Positions 25,761 through 34,272 of a stretch of 64,000 nucleotides of DNA are shown here, in pieces. The notes under the pieces were generated by a model. It was not told the origin of the DNA, searched no databases, and worked only from the letters and a program-made list of their open reading frames with translations. Every line of letters begins with the position of its first letter. The stretch's first letter is position 1. The position numbers and the translations under genes are program-made. The stretch comes from Bradyrhizobium cenepequi (lineage in GTDB: Bacteria > Pseudomonadota > Alphaproteobacteria > Rhizobiales > Xanthobacteraceae): assembly GCF_020329485.1 (NCBI RefSeq), contig NZ_JAGKJI010000005.1, positions 185,725 to 249,724 of the forward strand, written 5' to 3'.

Positions 25761-26630
25761 ATGGATGACAAGCAAACCTCTGTAAAAGCCGGCCCGAGCG
25801 ACGATGAACTCGCGCGGCATCCGACCGTGTTTGCAGCCGATGCGCTGCAGGACCATGTCGTGGTGATCTCCGGCGGCGCCGGCGGCATCGGGCGCGCGAT
25901 CGCCTTTCTGTTCGCGCGGCTTGGCGCGCAGGTCGCTCTCGTCGGCCGCAACAAGGAAAAGCTTGACGCGCTCGCTGCGCAACTGGCCGCGCGTCACCTG
26001 AAAGCATCCACGCATGTTGCCGATATAAGGGAACCGGATGCGGTCGGCGCACTGTTCGACACGGTATGGGCGGCGCATGGCCGCGCCGATTGTCTCATCA
26101 ACAGCGCCGGCGGGCAGTTTCCACAAGCCGCGATCGATTTCTCGATCAAGGGCTGGAACGCCGTCATCAACACCAATCTCAACGGCACCTGGTACATGAT
26201 GCAGGCCGCCGCTCAGCGCTGGCGCGACCGGAACGCGCAGGGGAGCATCGTCAACATCGTGGTCGTCACCACGCATGGGCTTCATGGCATCGCACACACG
26301 ATCGCCGCGCGCTCCGGCGTGATCGGCCTGTCGCGCGCGGTCGCCGTCGAATGGGCGCCGCTGAACATCCGTGTCAATTGCGTCGCTCCCGGCGCGATCG
26401 AGACCGAGGGCTGGAACGTCTACAGCGAACAAGCCCGCGCCGCGTATCCGCGCTCCAACCCTATGATGCGCGCCGGCTCGCCTTGGGACATCGCGGAAGC
26501 CTGCGTCTATCTCGCCGCCCCGTCGGGCAAGTTCATCACCGGCGAGACGCTGACGGTCGACGGCGGCGGCCAGCTCTGGGGCGAGACGTGGACGACGGGG
26601 AAGCCGGCGTATTTTCGCGACGAGGAGTAG
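25761..26630 (+). CDS. SDR oxidoreductase, dienoyl/enoyl-CoA reductase-like
   Basis: A 289-residue short-chain dehydrogenase. The NAD(P)-binding motif GGAGGIG (about 39-45) and N-S-A-G-G are clear. The usual catalytic Tyr-x-x-x-Lys is absent: the region reads GLHGIAHTIAARSGVIGLSRAVAVEW, the AHSxAARAG pattern of 2,4-dienoyl-CoA or peroxisomal trans-2-enoyl-CoA reductase-type SDRs. It may reduce an acyl-CoA. It is monocistronic and followed by a repeat-rich gap. The Asp or Lys/Ser residues that replace the Tyr in this subgroup cannot be assigned here. Confidence 0.85.
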   Translation: MDDKQTSVKAGPSDDELARHPTVFAADALQDHVVVISGGAGGIGRAIAFLFARLGAQVALVGRNKEKLDALAAQLAARHLKASTHVADIREPDAVGALFDTVWAAHGRADCLINSAGGQFPQAAIDFSIKGWNAVINTNLNGTWYMMQAAAQRWRDRNAQGSIVNIVVVTTHGLHGIAHTIAARSGVIGLSRAVAVEWAPLNIRVNCVAPGAIETEGWNVYSEQARAAYPRSNPMMRAGSPWDIAEACVYLAAPSGKFITGETLTVDGGGQLWGETWTTGKPAYFRDEE

Positions 26631-27039
26631 ATTTATTTGTGCGTCGTCCCGGCGAACGCCGGGACCATACCGCGTGATACCTCAAGAGACTTCAGTGGTA
26701 GTCACTTTTCACAAAACTACTTCCTGTGGTTATAGACCTCGGTCAAGCTCGGGACGACATCGTCACTGCGAGCGGAGCGAAGCAATCCATTGCGCCGCTC
26801 GCGGAGCATAGATTGCTTCGTCGTTTCACTCCTCGCAATGACGAGCTAGAGCCTCCGTTCAGATCTCGACCAGCTCTCAGCCATCATCGTCCTCGAAGGC
26901 GGGCGACCGATGTCGCCGGAGCCTGTCCGCTCGAGCCTGCTAATGCCCCGCAAAAAATGCCCCGTTGCACGTCATGCGGATATCAGTAATATGTCAGATA
27001 TATACAAAAAACATAAAATGCATTTCGGGGAGGACGAAC
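26631..27039. other. Repeat-rich intergenic stretch upstream of MFS gene
   Basis: No gene is visible. cgtcccggcgaacgccggga near 26645 is a hairpin. A repeat at 26761-26844 has ends cgtcactgcgagcgg / cctcgcaatgacg and internal gcaatc/gattgc arms, the Bradyrhizobium GTCATTGCGAG family. AT-rich DNA at about 26980-27020, with TATACAAAA-type elements, is the likely promoter for the MFS gene. Confidence 0.65.
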
Positions 27040-28445
27040 ATGAGTAGCTTGACGACGGGCGGCTCCATCGGTCTGACGCGACCGCTCTCTGACGCCGCGA
27101 CATCGACCGCACAGACATCTGCGATTGCTGCCCGCCTCGAGCGGTTGCCGCTCACTTCCTACCAGCGTGGAATCTTCGCGATCATCGCCACCGCCTGGTT
27201 CTTCGACAGCATGGATCTTGGCGCGCTCACCTTCGTGCTGGGCCCGATCAAGCAGAGCTTTGGCCTTTCAACCGCGGAAGCCGGCCTGCTCTCGAGCATG
27301 AGCTTCCTCGGCATGTTCATCGGCGCGGCGTCGGCGGGTATGCTGGCCGATCGTTTCGGCCGCACCCGCGTATTTCAGGTCAGCATGATCTTCTGGGGCC
27401 TGGGCAGCATCCTGTGCGGGCTTGCGCCTTCGGTGGAGACGCTGGCAGCTGCCCGCGTCCTGCTCGGCTTCGGCATGGGCATGGAGTTCCCGGTCGCGCA
27501 ATCGATGGTCTCCGAGATCATTCCCGCCAAGCAACGCGGCCGCTACATCGCCTTGCTCGAGGGATTCTGGCCGCTCGGTTTCATTGCATCCGGCCTGCTA
27601 TGCTACGCCGTCCTCTCGTTCGCTGACTGGCGATGGGTGTTCATCCTGCAGGGCATTCCGGCGATCTTTGTCCTGATCGTGCGTCGCTACGTGCCGGAAT
27701 CGCCGCGCTGGCTTGCCGCCCATGGCGATGCCGCCGGCGCCGACCGGGTGATGTCGGAGATCGAGGCAAAGGTCTCGCAACGACTCAACGGCGCCGCGCT
27801 GCCCGCCCCTCGCCCACAATACGTCGAGGTGCCAACGACGCGTGGCCTCTCCACGCTGTTCGCGCCCGGCTATGCGCGCCGAACGGTGATGCTGTGGAGC
27901 CTCTGGTTCTTCGCCCTGCTCGGCTTCTACGGCCTGACGACGTGGCTTGGCGCCCTGCTGCAGGCCAAGGGTTTTCCGGTGACCAAGTCGGTGTTCTACA
28001 CGATCCTGATCTCGCTGGCGGGCATTCCGGGCTTCCTCACCGCAGCGTGGCTGATCGAAAGACTGGGACGCAAGCCCACGCTGATCGGCGCACTGCCGGC
28101 GCAGCCATCGCCTGCTACTTCTATGGCGGAGCAACCAGCCAGACCCAGCTGATCGTCGCCGGTCTCTGCATGCAGTTCTGCGCCTTCGGGATGTGGTCGG
28201 CACTCTACGCCTACACGCCGGAGCTCTATCCCACCCATGTGCGTGCGACGGGTACCGGCTTTGCGTCGGCGGTGGGGCGCATCGGCTCTCTCATCGGTCC
28301 CTCGCTGATCGGCTTCATCCTGCCGGCTGCCGGACAGGCCGGTGTATTCGCGCTCGGCGCCGGCGCCTTTGTTCTTGCTGCCCTTGTCGTGCTCACGCTG
28401 GGCGAGGAAACCAAGGGTCGAACGCTCGAAAGCATCTCGCACTGA
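27040..28445 (+). pseudogene. MFS transporter (sugar/aromatic-acid porter type), frameshifted
   Basis: The start at 27040 follows GGGGAGG. The first 350 residues carry helices 1-9 with MFS loops DRFGRTRVFQ and PESPRWLAA. The frame breaks at LIGAL near 28094, where one base is missing. The following frame continues GAAIACYFYGGATSQTQLIVAGLCMQFCAFGMWSALYAYTPELYPTHVRATGTGFASAVGRIGSLIGP and ends EETKGRTLESISH. Adding the base gives a complete 468-residue protein. PELYPTHVRATGTG and PESPRW are typical of the sugar/niacin/aromatic-acid porter group. A GntR regulator lies 100 bp downstream. It may be functional if the gap is a sequencing error. Confidence 0.82.
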
Positions 28446-28545
28446 CGGAGAGCATCGCGACTGCGCAGGCCGTACCGACGCCCGATTGACCCTCCTCGTC
28501 ACGCGTGAAATATCGTTGTGACGAGCACAGGGAGAATCACGGCAG

Positions 28546-29301
28546 ATGGCCGCGGACAGGCGAACCGGACGAGCCCGCACCACCAAGACCGCCAGGTCCA
28601 GGAAGAGCGAGCCGGGCTCCCGCGATGCGCTGCGCAGCGTCGAGCTCGAACGCGACGAGCGCGATCAGGAGACGTTGACCGACCGCGCCTATCGGCAACT
28701 TGAGGAGCTGATCGTCACCCTCGCCCTGCCGCCCGAGACCATTCTGTCGGAACAGTCGCTGGCGGCGAAACTCGGCATCGGGCGCACCCCGATCCGGGAG
28801 GCGCTGCAGCGCCTAGCCCGTGACGGCCTCGTCGTCATCCTGCCGCGACGGGGCATCCTGGTGTCGCAGATCAACCTCAGGACACAGATGCGCCTGCTCG
28901 AAGTGCGTCGCGAGCTCGAGCGGCTGATGGCCCGCGGCGCCGCCGAGCGCGCCACGCCGGAGGAAATCGCTCAATTCGCAACTATTGCCAGGGAAATGCG
29001 CCGCGCCTCCGATGAAGCCGACGACATAACCTTTATGCGGCTCGATCGCGCCTTCAACGAACTGGTCAGTCAGTGCGCGAGGAACGAGTTCGCCTCCCGC
29101 GCCATGGGCCTCATGCACGGCCTGTCACGACGCTTCTGGTACCAGCACTATCGGGAAGTCGGCGACCTGCCGCTGTCGGCGCGCCTGCATGCCGACGTCG
29201 CCGAGCGGATCGCCGCGCGCGATCCGGAGGAAGCGGCGAAAGCATCCGATCGCCTGCTCGACTACATCGAAAGCTTCACCCGCAAGACGATTGAGACGTG
29301 A
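28546..29301 (+). CDS. GntR/FadR (FCD) family transcriptional regulator
   Basis: A 251-residue regulator. After a basic 40-residue tail comes the GntR winged helix (about 45-110: LTDRAYRQLEELIVTLALPPETILSEQSLAAKLGIGRTPIREALQRLARDGLVVILPRRGILVS). The all-helical FCD ligand domain follows, with the conserved Asp and His residues (MRLDRAFNELVSQCARNEFA, LHADVAERIAARDPEEA). FCD members bind small carboxylates such as hydroxy acids or amino acids. It follows the MFS gene on the same strand and probably controls it, pairing a carboxylate transporter with its regulator. Confidence 0.88.
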   Translation: MAADRRTGRARTTKTARSRKSEPGSRDALRSVELERDERDQETLTDRAYRQLEELIVTLALPPETILSEQSLAAKLGIGRTPIREALQRLARDGLVVILPRRGILVSQINLRTQMRLLEVRRELERLMARGAAERATPEEIAQFATIAREMRRASDEADDITFMRLDRAFNELVSQCARNEFASRAMGLMHGLSRRFWYQHYREVGDLPLSARLHADVAERIAARDPEEAAKASDRLLDYIESFTRKTIET

Positions 29302-29360
29302 TCCGGAGCGTTTTCGAGCGAAGTGGCTGCCGGTCCGCGTGAAGAAAACGCGTCGAAAAT
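29302..29360. repeat. GCGTTTTCGAGCGAAGTGG-type dispersed repeat
   Basis: The stretch from ATCCGGAGCGTTTTCGAGCG to GAAGAAAACGCG is an imperfect palindrome (GCGTTTTC/GAAAACGC arms). Between the arms lies AAGTGGCTGCCGGTCCGCG, the kernel of a repeat that recurs across Bradyrhizobium intergenic regions, here between convergent gntR and adh. Confidence 0.65.
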
Positions 29361-30470
29361 CTAAAGCATCACGACGCTGCGGATCGCCGCGCCGCGCCGC
29401 AGTGCTTCGAACCCCTCATTGACTTGTTCGAGCGAGATGCGCGCAGTGATCAACTGATCGAGCTTGAGCCGGCCGTCGAGCGCAGCTTGCGCCAGCATCG
29501 GAAAGTCGCGCAGCGGCCGAGCGCCGCCATAGCTGGAGCGCCGGATGCGCTTTTCCTGCATCAGTGAGCCCCACCGGAACGCAACGTCCTGCGCGACATC
29601 GATCTTGCCCAGCCAGATAATTTCGCCGCCGGGACGCACCACCTCGCTCGTCATCCGAAAGGCGCACGCACTGCCGGCCGACTCCAGAACCACATCGACA
29701 CCGCGACCGCCGGTCAACTCGCGCGAGAGATCGACCACATTCTCCGCGGCGGCATTGATCGCGTGCGTCACCCCAAGCTGCTTTGCCAGATTGAGCTTGT
29801 TGTCGTCGAGATCGACGGCAATGACAGCGCCGGCGCCAGCCATGCGCGCGCCTTGCACGGCGGCAAGGCCCACCGCGCCGCATCCGATCACCATCACGCT
29901 GTCACCGTAGTTGATGGCCGCGACGTTGAACGCGGCACCGACGCCGGTCATGACGCCGCAACCAATCAGGCAGGCTTGATCGAAGGGCAGCTCCTTCGGC
30001 ACCACGATGGCCTGCTGCGCCGGCACGATGCAGTATTCAGCGAGCGCGCCGAGATACATCAGATGCTTGAGCTCGCGCCCGTCGCCGAGCCGTGCGCGGC
30101 TGCGTCCGTCGAACTGCACCGCGAGCGGCGCCTGTCCCAGGTAGGATTCGCAGAGGATCGGCAGATCGCGATCGCAATAGAAGCAATGACCGCAATGCGG
30201 ATTCCAGGAGAGCACGACGTGGTCGCCGACACCGACGCCGCGGGCGTTCGCCCCGACCTGCTCGACGATGCCGGACGCTTCATGACCGAGCAGGATCGGC
30301 ATCGGATTGCGCAAGCTGCCTTCGATCACCTCGAGGTCGGTATGGCAAAGCCCCACCGCCTTGATGCAGACGAGAACGTCATTGGGCGCGAGTTCGCCCG
30401 CCTCGACCGTTTCGATGACGAGCGGCGACTTCGGCGCATGCAGGACCGCCGCCTTGTATCTGAGCCCCAC
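29361..30470 (-). CDS. Zinc-dependent alcohol dehydrogenase (MDR family)
   Basis: A 369-residue medium-chain dehydrogenase with both zinc sites. The catalytic site is built from GLCHTDL and GHEASGIVEQVG. The structural zinc loop is CGHCFYCDRDLPILC, with four Cys as in class III/aryl-alcohol dehydrogenases. The Rossmann segment GDSVMVIGCGAVGLAAVQGARMAGAGAVIAVDL carries GxGxxG and the acidic residue for NAD(H) preference. GTG 30470 is chosen with GGGAG in front; the frame stays open further upstream over the DUF6166 gene. Substrate unknown, perhaps a benzylic or long-chain alcohol. It lies 26 bp after the DUF6166 gene. Confidence 0.88.
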   Translation of the reverse strand: MGLRYKAAVLHAPKSPLVIETVEAGELAPNDVLVCIKAVGLCHTDLEVIEGSLRNPMPILLGHEASGIVEQVGANARGVGVGDHVVLSWNPHCGHCFYCDRDLPILCESYLGQAPLAVQFDGRSRARLGDGRELKHLMYLGALAEYCIVPAQQAIVVPKELPFDQACLIGCGVMTGVGAAFNVAAINYGDSVMVIGCGAVGLAAVQGARMAGAGAVIAVDLDDNKLNLAKQLGVTHAINAAAENVVDLSRELTGGRGVDVVLESAGSACAFRMTSEVVRPGGEIIWLGKIDVAQDVAFRWGSLMQEKRIRRSSYGGARPLRDFPMLAQAALDGRLKLDQLITARISLEQVNEGFEALRRGAAIRSVVML

Positions 30471-30496
30471 TTCCGGATCTCCCGCCCTGCCCTGTT

Positions 30497-30820
30497 TCAG
30501 GATGCCGCCCGAACAGAAATCGGATCCTTCCGCAACGCCACCAGCGCCGCGTCGATATCGGCTGAGCTCATTTCCCACTCATTGCCGAAATTGGCAACAA
30601 CCGCCTTCATGAACGGCTCGACCAGCGCTTTTGCCGAGGCAGCATCGTTCAGGTGCTCGGTGAGGATTGCCAGCGACAATTGTCGCGGCTCTTCCCCCTC
30701 ATAGCTCCATTCAAAACCGTTCGCGGTGTAGCGGTGCAGATCGAGCCGCTGGTCGAGCGGCCGTCCATCCACCGTGACTACGACTCCGTCGATGGTGCGG
30801 TCTCCGCAAAACCTCTTCAT
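30497..30820 (-). CDS. DUF6166 family protein
   Basis: A 107-residue protein matching the DUF6166 pattern. It begins MKRFCGDRTIDGVVVTVDG, then TANGFEWSYEGEEPRQLSLAILTEHL and a conserved acidic ending ANFGNEWEMSSADIDAAL. The family is small, cytosolic and uncharacterised. ATG 30820 is the conserved start; an upstream extension exists but is non-homologous. It precedes the zinc dehydrogenase by 26 bp on the same strand, so the two may be translated together. The functional link is unknown. Confidence 0.78.
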   Translation of the reverse strand: MKRFCGDRTIDGVVVTVDGRPLDQRLDLHRYTANGFEWSYEGEEPRQLSLAILTEHLNDAASAKALVEPFMKAVVANFGNEWEMSSADIDAALVALRKDPISVRAAS

Positions 30821-30848
30821 GGCTGCTCCTCCCGACGAGTTAGACTTT

Positions 30849-30922
30849 GAGCATGATCTTCGCGCAAACGCCTGGCGTTTGTCGCGAGGGAAAACCGGTT
30901 TCCACCTTTCCGGATCATGCTC
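30849..30922. repeat. Large AGCATGATC palindrome
   Basis: GAGCATGATC (30849-30858) is the perfect inverse of GATCATGCTC (30913-30922). Inside are nested arms GCAAACGCC/GGCGTTTG and GGAAA/TTTCC. This is the full form of a dispersed intergenic repeat; the element at 25671-25720 is a degenerate copy. It lies upstream of both the DUF6166 gene and the divergent desaturase cluster. Confidence 0.8.
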
Positions 30923-31014
30923 CAAAGGTGTCACCCGCCGCCTTGCAGCGTTGATAGATGAATGATATATCAGGCTCAAGATCGAATGTCATCTCAGTTC
31001 GACGAGAGGCCGCC

Positions 31015-31806
31015 ATGGAACTCGCAACAACCGTCATGTCTGATCGCCAGCGCCGCTACCGTGAGACCTACCGGGAGCGCGTTGCCGGCTGGTACAACGG
31101 CTGGCTGCACGTCTTCATCATCTACGCGATCGGCTTCACCGCTCTCTACATCTACATCGCCAATGTCCGCGACCTGCGTGCGTGGGAGCTGCTCATCGTG
31201 CCCGTGACTTTTCTCGGCGCGAACTTCTTCGAGTGGTGGATCCACCGCTACGTGATGCACCGCCCCTCGCAGATCAAGGCGTTCCGCGCGATCTATAACC
31301 GCCACACCTTGATGCATCACCAGTTCTTCACCGATCAGGAGATGCGCTTCGCCGACCATCACGACTGGCGCGTGACCTTCTTCCCGCCCTACGCGCTGGC
31401 GACCTTCACCCTGATGTCGATCCCGCTCGCAATCGCGGCCGGCACTATCATCTCGGCCAATGTCGGATGGCTCCTGATCGCGACGACGACGTCGATGTAC
31501 CTGATCTATGAGTTCATGCACTTCTGCTGCCATGTCGACGAGAACTGGTTCGTTCGCAACGTGCCGATGGTGAACACGATCCGCCGTCATCACACCGCCC
31601 ATCACGATCAGTCGATCATGATGGAGCGCAACATGAACCTCACCTTCCCGATCATGGACTGGCTGTTCGGCACATCGGATCTCGACCGCGGCCTGCTCGG
31701 TCACCTCTTCAACGGCTATGATACGCGCTTCGTCAAGCGCAACATGCGTAAGACCGCACGCACTCCGCGGATCGATCCGGCCGTGAGCTCGGTACCAGCG
31801 GAGTGA
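31015..31806 (+). CDS. Fatty acid hydroxylase / sterol-desaturase-like di-iron membrane protein
   Basis: A 263-residue membrane protein with four or more hydrophobic helices. The histidine clusters of the fatty acid hydroxylase superfamily are complete: H-x4-H (HRYVMH, 77-82), H-x3-HH (HTLMHH, 97-102), HFCCH and HHTAHH. Together they ligand two irons for oxygen-dependent hydroxylation or desaturation. The family includes carotenoid ketolases, sterol desaturases and alkyl hydroxylases; the substrate is not evident. ATG 31015 follows GAGAGG. It starts a unit of three genes with two small membrane proteins (31812 and 32217). Confidence 0.88.
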   Translation: MELATTVMSDRQRRYRETYRERVAGWYNGWLHVFIIYAIGFTALYIYIANVRDLRAWELLIVPVTFLGANFFEWWIHRYVMHRPSQIKAFRAIYNRHTLMHHQFFTDQEMRFADHHDWRVTFFPPYALATFTLMSIPLAIAAGTIISANVGWLLIATTTSMYLIYEFMHFCCHVDENWFVRNVPMVNTIRRHHTAHHDQSIMMERNMNLTFPIMDWLFGTSDLDRGLLGHLFNGYDTRFVKRNMRKTARTPRIDPAVSSVPAE

Positions 31807-31811
31807 TCGAC

Positions 31812-32204
31812 ATGGCCGGTGTCGAGCCGAACGGCCTCGCTCTGGTGCTGTTCGCAGCCGCCTTCGCAGCGTGCTGCCTCAGCTTCTTCACGCTGGTCGG
31901 CATGTTTCCGCCAAGCGCCAGGCCGCAATCGGTCGCAGGCTTGGCCGGCGGAGCGCTCGTGCTCGCCAATCTCGCGCTGCTGGTGATCCTGCTCGCGGGT
32001 CTAGCCTCGTTTGCGCACCAGACGCTGCGCTGGACCTCCGTCGTGGTGTTTGGCGGCCTGATCTTCCTGTTCATTCCCGCCGTGTTTCAGGTGATTCCGA
32101 GCGCGTGGCGCGACAGCCGCAGCGGGCTTGCCGTCCTTGGCCTTGTGCAGATGGCAGCGCTCGCGCTGCTGCTTTCCCCGCCGCAGGGAATGACCGCCTC
32201 ATAG
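31812..32204 (+). CDS. Four-helix hypothetical membrane protein
   Basis: A 130-residue integral membrane protein with four hydrophobic helices, separated by the short loops PPSARPQSVAG, HQTLRWTS and WRDSRSG. No family is recognised. It starts 5 bp after the desaturase stop codon (an overlapping GTG at 31803 is also possible), so it is probably co-transcribed and may form part of the same membrane complex or electron-transfer module. No haem-binding His pair is evident. Confidence 0.65.
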   Translation: MAGVEPNGLALVLFAAAFAACCLSFFTLVGMFPPSARPQSVAGLAGGALVLANLALLVILLAGLASFAHQTLRWTSVVVFGGLIFLFIPAVFQVIPSAWRDSRSGLAVLGLVQMAALALLLSPPQGMTAS

Positions 32205-32216
32205 AGGAGTGTGCCG

Positions 32217-32387
32217 ATGCCCTTCCCGATCAAGACAGCTCTATCGATCATCGTGCTGCTCGTCGCGTGCGCGGCCTATTTCTACCAGGACTCGATCGGG
32301 CAACACGGTCCAAAGATCGCGATCCTGTTGCTCGCTCCGTTCATGGTGATCGCGATGTGGATTTTCCCGGAAGTTACGCGGAAGTAA
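32217..32387 (+). CDS. 56-residue small membrane protein
   Basis: A short frame, MPFPIKTALSIIVLLVACAA ... ending IFPEVTRK, with two hydrophobic helices (about 7-20 and 34-50). GAGGAG lies 8 bp upstream of ATG 32217, making translation credible. It follows the four-helix protein by 12 bp and completes the desaturase unit. No family is recognised. Its tight spacing and orientation argue against chance. Confidence 0.6.
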   Translation: MPFPIKTALSIIVLLVACAAYFYQDSIGQHGPKIAILLLAPFMVIAMWIFPEVTRK

Positions 32388-32413
32388 GAGCACCGGAACC
32401 TACGTTTAGCGTC

Positions 32414-33079
32414 TCAGTAATTGATCTCCATCCGCAAGCCCCGGACGTCGATCTCATCGCCGCCAAGACGCGCATTGCTGTCCCGCGCGGCGATCGCGCA
32501 GGCACAGGCATCGATCAAATCGTCGCGTCCGATCCCGGTGCTGCGACGTTGCGCCAGCCAGTGCGACAGCTTGACGAAGCCTCGCTCGACCAACAGTTTC
32601 AGGCGCTGCTCACGGCCCCGCTCCGACTTCTTGCCTTCCAGGCGGATCTGCTTGCCGAGATTTCGGAAGATCAGTTCCGGGTGCGCCTCGCCGATGGTCG
32701 CCTGACGTTCCGGCGTGATGAAATCGTCGACCTCCCTGATCTTGTCCCTGATGTTCCAGAGCTGGCAGGACACGCCCATACCCGGCCCCTCGTGCCGCCA
32801 ATAGAACCGGTTCGCCGAAGCCTGATCCGGGAAATCCCAAAGATTGCGTCGCGCGCCGAGAAAGACCGAAGCGCCGACCAGCTCGCGGGCGCGCAAGTCG
32901 CACGTCCGGTGCCCCTTCATCGTCAGGCCGATCGGCATGTCAATCATGGCGCGCCTGTGCGCGGCCACGAGAAGCCGGTCCAGGCGCGGCGAATAATCGA
33001 AACCATGGTTACCCTGGTCATCAATCCAGGCCACCACCCAGCCGCCGCGAAAACCATCGAGACCTAGATAGCAGGGCAC
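32414..33079 (-). CDS. DUF429 family protein (RNase H-like fold)
   Basis: A 221-residue cytosolic DUF429 protein. The opening LGLDGFRGGWVVAWID has the acidic Asp-Gly of an RNase H-like fold, followed by MIDMPIGLTMKGHRTCDLRARELVGAS and GARRNLWDF. A carboxylate cluster closes the fold in GIGRDDLIDACACAIAARD, near the C-terminus. DUF429 proteins are predicted nucleases or nucleic-acid-linked; activity is unproven. It is convergent with the desaturase unit, ending 27 bp from the small membrane protein gene, and divergent from the LysR gene at 33244. Confidence 0.8.
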   Translation of the reverse strand: MPCYLGLDGFRGGWVVAWIDDQGNHGFDYSPRLDRLLVAAHRRAMIDMPIGLTMKGHRTCDLRARELVGASVFLGARRNLWDFPDQASANRFYWRHEGPGMGVSCQLWNIRDKIREVDDFITPERQATIGEAHPELIFRNLGKQIRLEGKKSERGREQRLKLLVERGFVKLSHWLAQRRSTGIGRDDLIDACACAIAARDSNARLGGDEIDVRGLRMEINY

Positions 33080-33243
33080 GTCCGCTCCTTAACTTCCTAA
33101 GATTATATTCTACGATGCAACAATTGACGCGGAGTGCGCGAGTTGACGCGACCGGGCCGCCAAGGCGCTCCGCCTGCTCTTGCGATCATCCATCGATATC
33201 AGCACTATCCTCTCGCATTTCGAGAAAATGCGGAGGCGGTTCG

Positions 33244-34131
33244 ATGGAAGAAATCGAAGCCTTTCTGGCTGTTATCGAGACCGGCAGCCAGACGGCGGCG
33301 GCGCGCCGGCTCGGCCGCTCCGTGCAGGCGGTCAACCGCTCGCTACTGGCGCTGGAACGTAGCGTCGGGGTCGAACTCATCAGGCGCACCACGCGAAAAT
33401 CCTTCGCCACCGAAGCAGGCCTTGCATTCTATCAGCGCGTCAAGCCGGCGTTCTCCGAGATCAGCGAGGCGCGCCTGGAAGCGGCGAACCGGCGGGCCGA
33501 ACCGGCGGGCTTGCTCCGCGTGACTGCGCCGGTGCTGTTCGGCTCAACGTTTGTCGCCCCTGCGCTCGCGGACTTCATCGCGCGCTATCCACGCATCAGG
33601 GCCGACCTGCAAGGCTCCGACCGCCCGATCGATGTGGTCGGCGGCGGTTTCGATCTTGCGATCAGGATCAGGGACCTGCCGGACTCCTCGCTGAAAGCAC
33701 GACGTCTCGGAGAGCTTCGCACGGTGGTCTATGCAGCGCCTGGCTATCTCGATCGCTACGGCCGTCCCCGCCACCCCGATGACCTCGTCCGCCACCAATG
33801 CATCCTGCACGGCGCCAGCGAAGGTGAGACTGAAGCGTGGCGGTTCCAGGTGCGCGGCCGCATCAGGAATGTGCGCGTGAGCGGTTGCTTCCGCACCGAC
33901 AATGTCGCTGCGGCGCATGCCGCTGCCTGCCGTGGCCTTGGCATCGGATACGGTCCGTTCTGGCAGATCGCGGACCTGTTCGATCGCGGCGCGCTGGAGA
34001 TTCTGCTCGAAGAGTTCGAGGCGCCGCGGATTCCGATTCAGGCGGTGTTTCCACCGAGCGGCATGCCGCCGGCGAAGACGCGGCTGTTCGCCGACCTGCT
34101 CGCGGAGCGATTGAAGCGCGAGCGCCTCTAA
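33244..34131 (+). CDS. LysR family transcriptional regulator
   Basis: A 295-residue LysR regulator. The N-terminal helix-turn-helix (1-60) reads EEIEAFLAVIETGSQTAAARRLGRSVQAVNRSLLALERSVGVELIRRTTRK. The substrate-binding domain begins near residue 90 (GLLRVTAPVLFGSTFVAPALADFIARYPRIRADLQGSD) and matches the CrgA-like subgroup. ATG 33244 follows a CGGAGG-type site. It lies 141 bp upstream of the FAD-dependent oxidoreductase on the same strand, not in the usual divergent layout, so the target is uncertain. Confidence 0.85.
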   Translation: MEEIEAFLAVIETGSQTAAARRLGRSVQAVNRSLLALERSVGVELIRRTTRKSFATEAGLAFYQRVKPAFSEISEARLEAANRRAEPAGLLRVTAPVLFGSTFVAPALADFIARYPRIRADLQGSDRPIDVVGGGFDLAIRIRDLPDSSLKARRLGELRTVVYAAPGYLDRYGRPRHPDDLVRHQCILHGASEGETEAWRFQVRGRIRNVRVSGCFRTDNVAAAHAAACRGLGIGYGPFWQIADLFDRGALEILLEEFEAPRIPIQAVFPPSGMPPAKTRLFADLLAERLKRERL

Positions 34132-34272
34132 GACAGTGGCTTGATTTTCTCGATTTTCGGAAAGGTCTATTCCGCGCGGTGTTGATTGTTTCCCACGCTC
34201 CACGAACTCAACTTACAGACGGCTCAGCGCTGAATTTGCCCTTGCCAGGCCTTTCAAATCGAGGAGCACGTC

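Noticed and set aside
24199..25785. Long + strand open frame opposite dctA
   Set aside because: Antisense shadow rich in Arg, Asp, Glu and Gln; the DctA reading is complete.
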